From a virus: a DNA stretch of 42,429 bases. Location of the stretch: IMG/VR virus record IMGVR_UViG_3300042560_000161, positions 1 through 42,429 of that record; one strand, 5' to 3'. The notes under the pieces are model-generated. The model was not told the origin of the DNA and searched no databases. It saw nothing but the letters and a program-made list of their open reading frames with translations. Positions 41,702 through 42,429 of this stretch are shown piece by piece (position 1 is the stretch's first letter; each line of letters opens with the position of its first letter). Position numbers and translations under genes: made by a program.

Positions 41702-42007
41702 TCACGACTTTCTAGGGGATCTGGAAGTTGCTTTCTTCGCTGGTGCTCCTTTCTTAGCCACTGCTGGTACTCGCTTTGCGCTTGGGGGTCGTTTAGCCAC
41801 TGCTGGTGCTCCTCTTCCAAAGAGTGCATCACCAAGGGCGTTGGGGAACCTTGCGCCAAACGCCGTAATGAGGTTGACGTCGATAATTTCATTGAGTCCA
41901 TCACCAGTTCCAATCAGATAAAAAATTTCACCGAGTTCGTCCTCGGCCATAACGATGCCAACCTTGGACCGGCTGGTAAACCATTGACACTTGATAGGGG
42001 TCAGCAT
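41702..42007 (-). CDS. Small protein with Ala/Lys-rich tail
   Basis: The 101-residue protein has a compact domain, MLTPIKCQWFTSRSKVGIVM then GEIFYLIGTGDGLNEIIDVN, followed by a basic tail of VAKKGAPAKKATSRSPRKS type. The tail resembles histone H1-like or AlgP-like repeats and suggests DNA binding. The ATG overlaps the previous stop (TGATG) and AGGA lies about 6 bases before it. A second frame at 41677-41913 is less likely. The function is not recognised. Confidence 0.6.
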   Translation of the reverse strand: MLTPIKCQWFTSRSKVGIVMAEDELGEIFYLIGTGDGLNEIIDVNLITAFGARFPNALGDALFGRGAPAVAKRPPSAKRVPAVAKKGAPAKKATSRSPRKS

Positions 42008-42228
42008 CACTTCCTCGCTTTCATCATGGCATCGGCCATTTGATAGGACGCTTTTGCCCACTCGTCATAGGTAAAGCTGTCCCGGTCATCACCATTCAAA
42101 TAAGACTGCATAGCTGCCTTGGCAAACTCATCGCGCATGGTCATGCCGGGGTGGTAGGCCTTGATGTTCTCGTCCTCGTGAGGCTCAATGAAGGGGAAGG
42201 CCTGCATGGTGGAATTCTTGACTTTCAT
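42007..42228 (-). CDS. Small conserved phage protein with GMTMRDEFA motif
   Basis: The 73-residue protein has FPFIEPHEDENIKAYHPGMT, MRDEFAKAAMQSYL and DEWAKASYQMADAMMKARK. The GMTxRDxFAxxAxQ...YxxADAMxxAR pattern belongs to a widespread unnamed family in phages. The start is fixed by an ATGA overlap with the gene before; the longer frame reaching the window edge would read in another frame through that gene. The function is unknown; the position is in the early-type operon. Confidence 0.7.
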   Translation of the reverse strand: MKVKNSTMQAFPFIEPHEDENIKAYHPGMTMRDEFAKAAMQSYLNGDDRDSFTYDEWAKASYQMADAMMKARK

Positions 42229-42429
42229 TTGATCACCACCGCGAGAATCAAGAACGCAGCGAACACGATCACGGCGTAGACCATCAGCCCTTTGCGCTGC
42301 ATGACGGGAGTGGGCTGCCCAAGCAGAACGGACTGGATGAGTTCCGCATCTTGCGTGAGCTGTTGAGGTGGGGGGGTGTATGCAATGCCGATCTGAAGAC
42401 CGGTCTTGGTGGTGTACGGGACACACTGG
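42225..42429 (-). CDS. C-terminal part of a membrane protein, cut by window edge
   Basis: An open frame reaches the right edge without a start. The visible 67 residues have TTKTGLQIGIAYTPPPQQL and LTQDAELIQSVLLGQPTP, then a Lys/Arg turn and one hydrophobic helix, GLMVYAVIVFAAFLILAVVI, ending in Lys. It overlaps the next gene by ATGA. It is probably a small, single-TM protein; most of it may lie outside the window. Confidence 0.55.
   Translation of the reverse strand, partial: QCVPYTTKTGLQIGIAYTPPPQQLTQDAELIQSVLLGQPTPVMQRKGLMVYAVIVFAAFLILAVVIK

Noticed and set aside
41677-41913. A 78-residue minus-strand frame overlapping the 41702-42007 gene
   Set aside because: The overlapping frame has a better domain-like start, a coupled TGATG start with a ribosome site, and a compact domain plus basic tail. 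This one reads as Gln/Glu/Arg noise.
1-42429. tRNA genes, integrase or attachment sites
   Set aside because: I searched by eye for cloverleaf-like sequences, recombinase motifs and flanking repeats and saw none that I could support.

Overview
The window is part of a tailed bacteriophage genome (Caudoviricetes) with a podovirus-like layout. It has a portal, scaffold and capsid block, two adaptor-type proteins, a T7 gp12/P22 gp10-like nozzle protein, very large tail fibres, and a run of large Ala/Gly/Gln-rich proteins of the kind ejected from podovirus heads. I see no sheath, tail-tube or clear tape-measure gene, and no terminase, DNA polymerase or integrase; those would lie outside the window. 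The GH108-type endolysin with a 3-TM holin and the one sigma70-like promoter point to a Gram-negative host. Many proteins resemble families I associate with uncultured freshwater and marine phages, so an aquatic proteobacterial host is a reasonable guess, not a demonstrated fact.

Plus strand, late genes. From the left edge to about 2.6 kb: the 3' end of an unrecognised gene and a protein with a domain found in phage large polyvalent proteins. 2.6-10.6 kb: head module with portal, two small proteins, a GroES-like co-chaperonin, scaffold, a small conserved protein, a decoration-like protein, major capsid protein, a lectin-like structural protein and a Lys/Gly-Gly repeat protein. Two TTCG hairpins bracket the last two. 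10.6-13.7 kb: a structural protein, three consecutive small basic proteins, an adaptor with a discoidin-like insertion, and an HNH homing endonuclease. 13.7-19.1 kb: a Cys-rich protein and two fibres, the second ending in an S74-type intramolecular chaperone. 19.1-21.1 kb: lysis cassette. 21.1-28.9 kb: a promoter, second adaptor, GIY-YIG homing endonuclease, short tail protein, and a 1,611-residue nozzle protein swollen by about a dozen ~70-residue repeats. 28.9-37.9 kb: four large putative ejection proteins, closed by a strong terminator.

Minus strand, probably early or middle genes (38.0-42.4 kb, converging on that terminator): small proteins, a RecB/Cas4-like PD-(D/E)XK nuclease bracketed by two paralogous HNH-AP2 homing endonucleases, a winged-helix-like protein, an ssDNA-binding-like protein with an acidic tail, and three short genes running off the right edge.

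Within each strand the genes are packed with ATGA/TAATG overlaps or gaps of a few bases, so each strand probably behaves as one or a few long operons. The most unusual features are the repeat-expanded nozzle protein, the recurring K-x-G-G motif across several late proteins, the cassette of three basic proteins, the phage GroES-like gene, and four homing endonucleases of three architectures.
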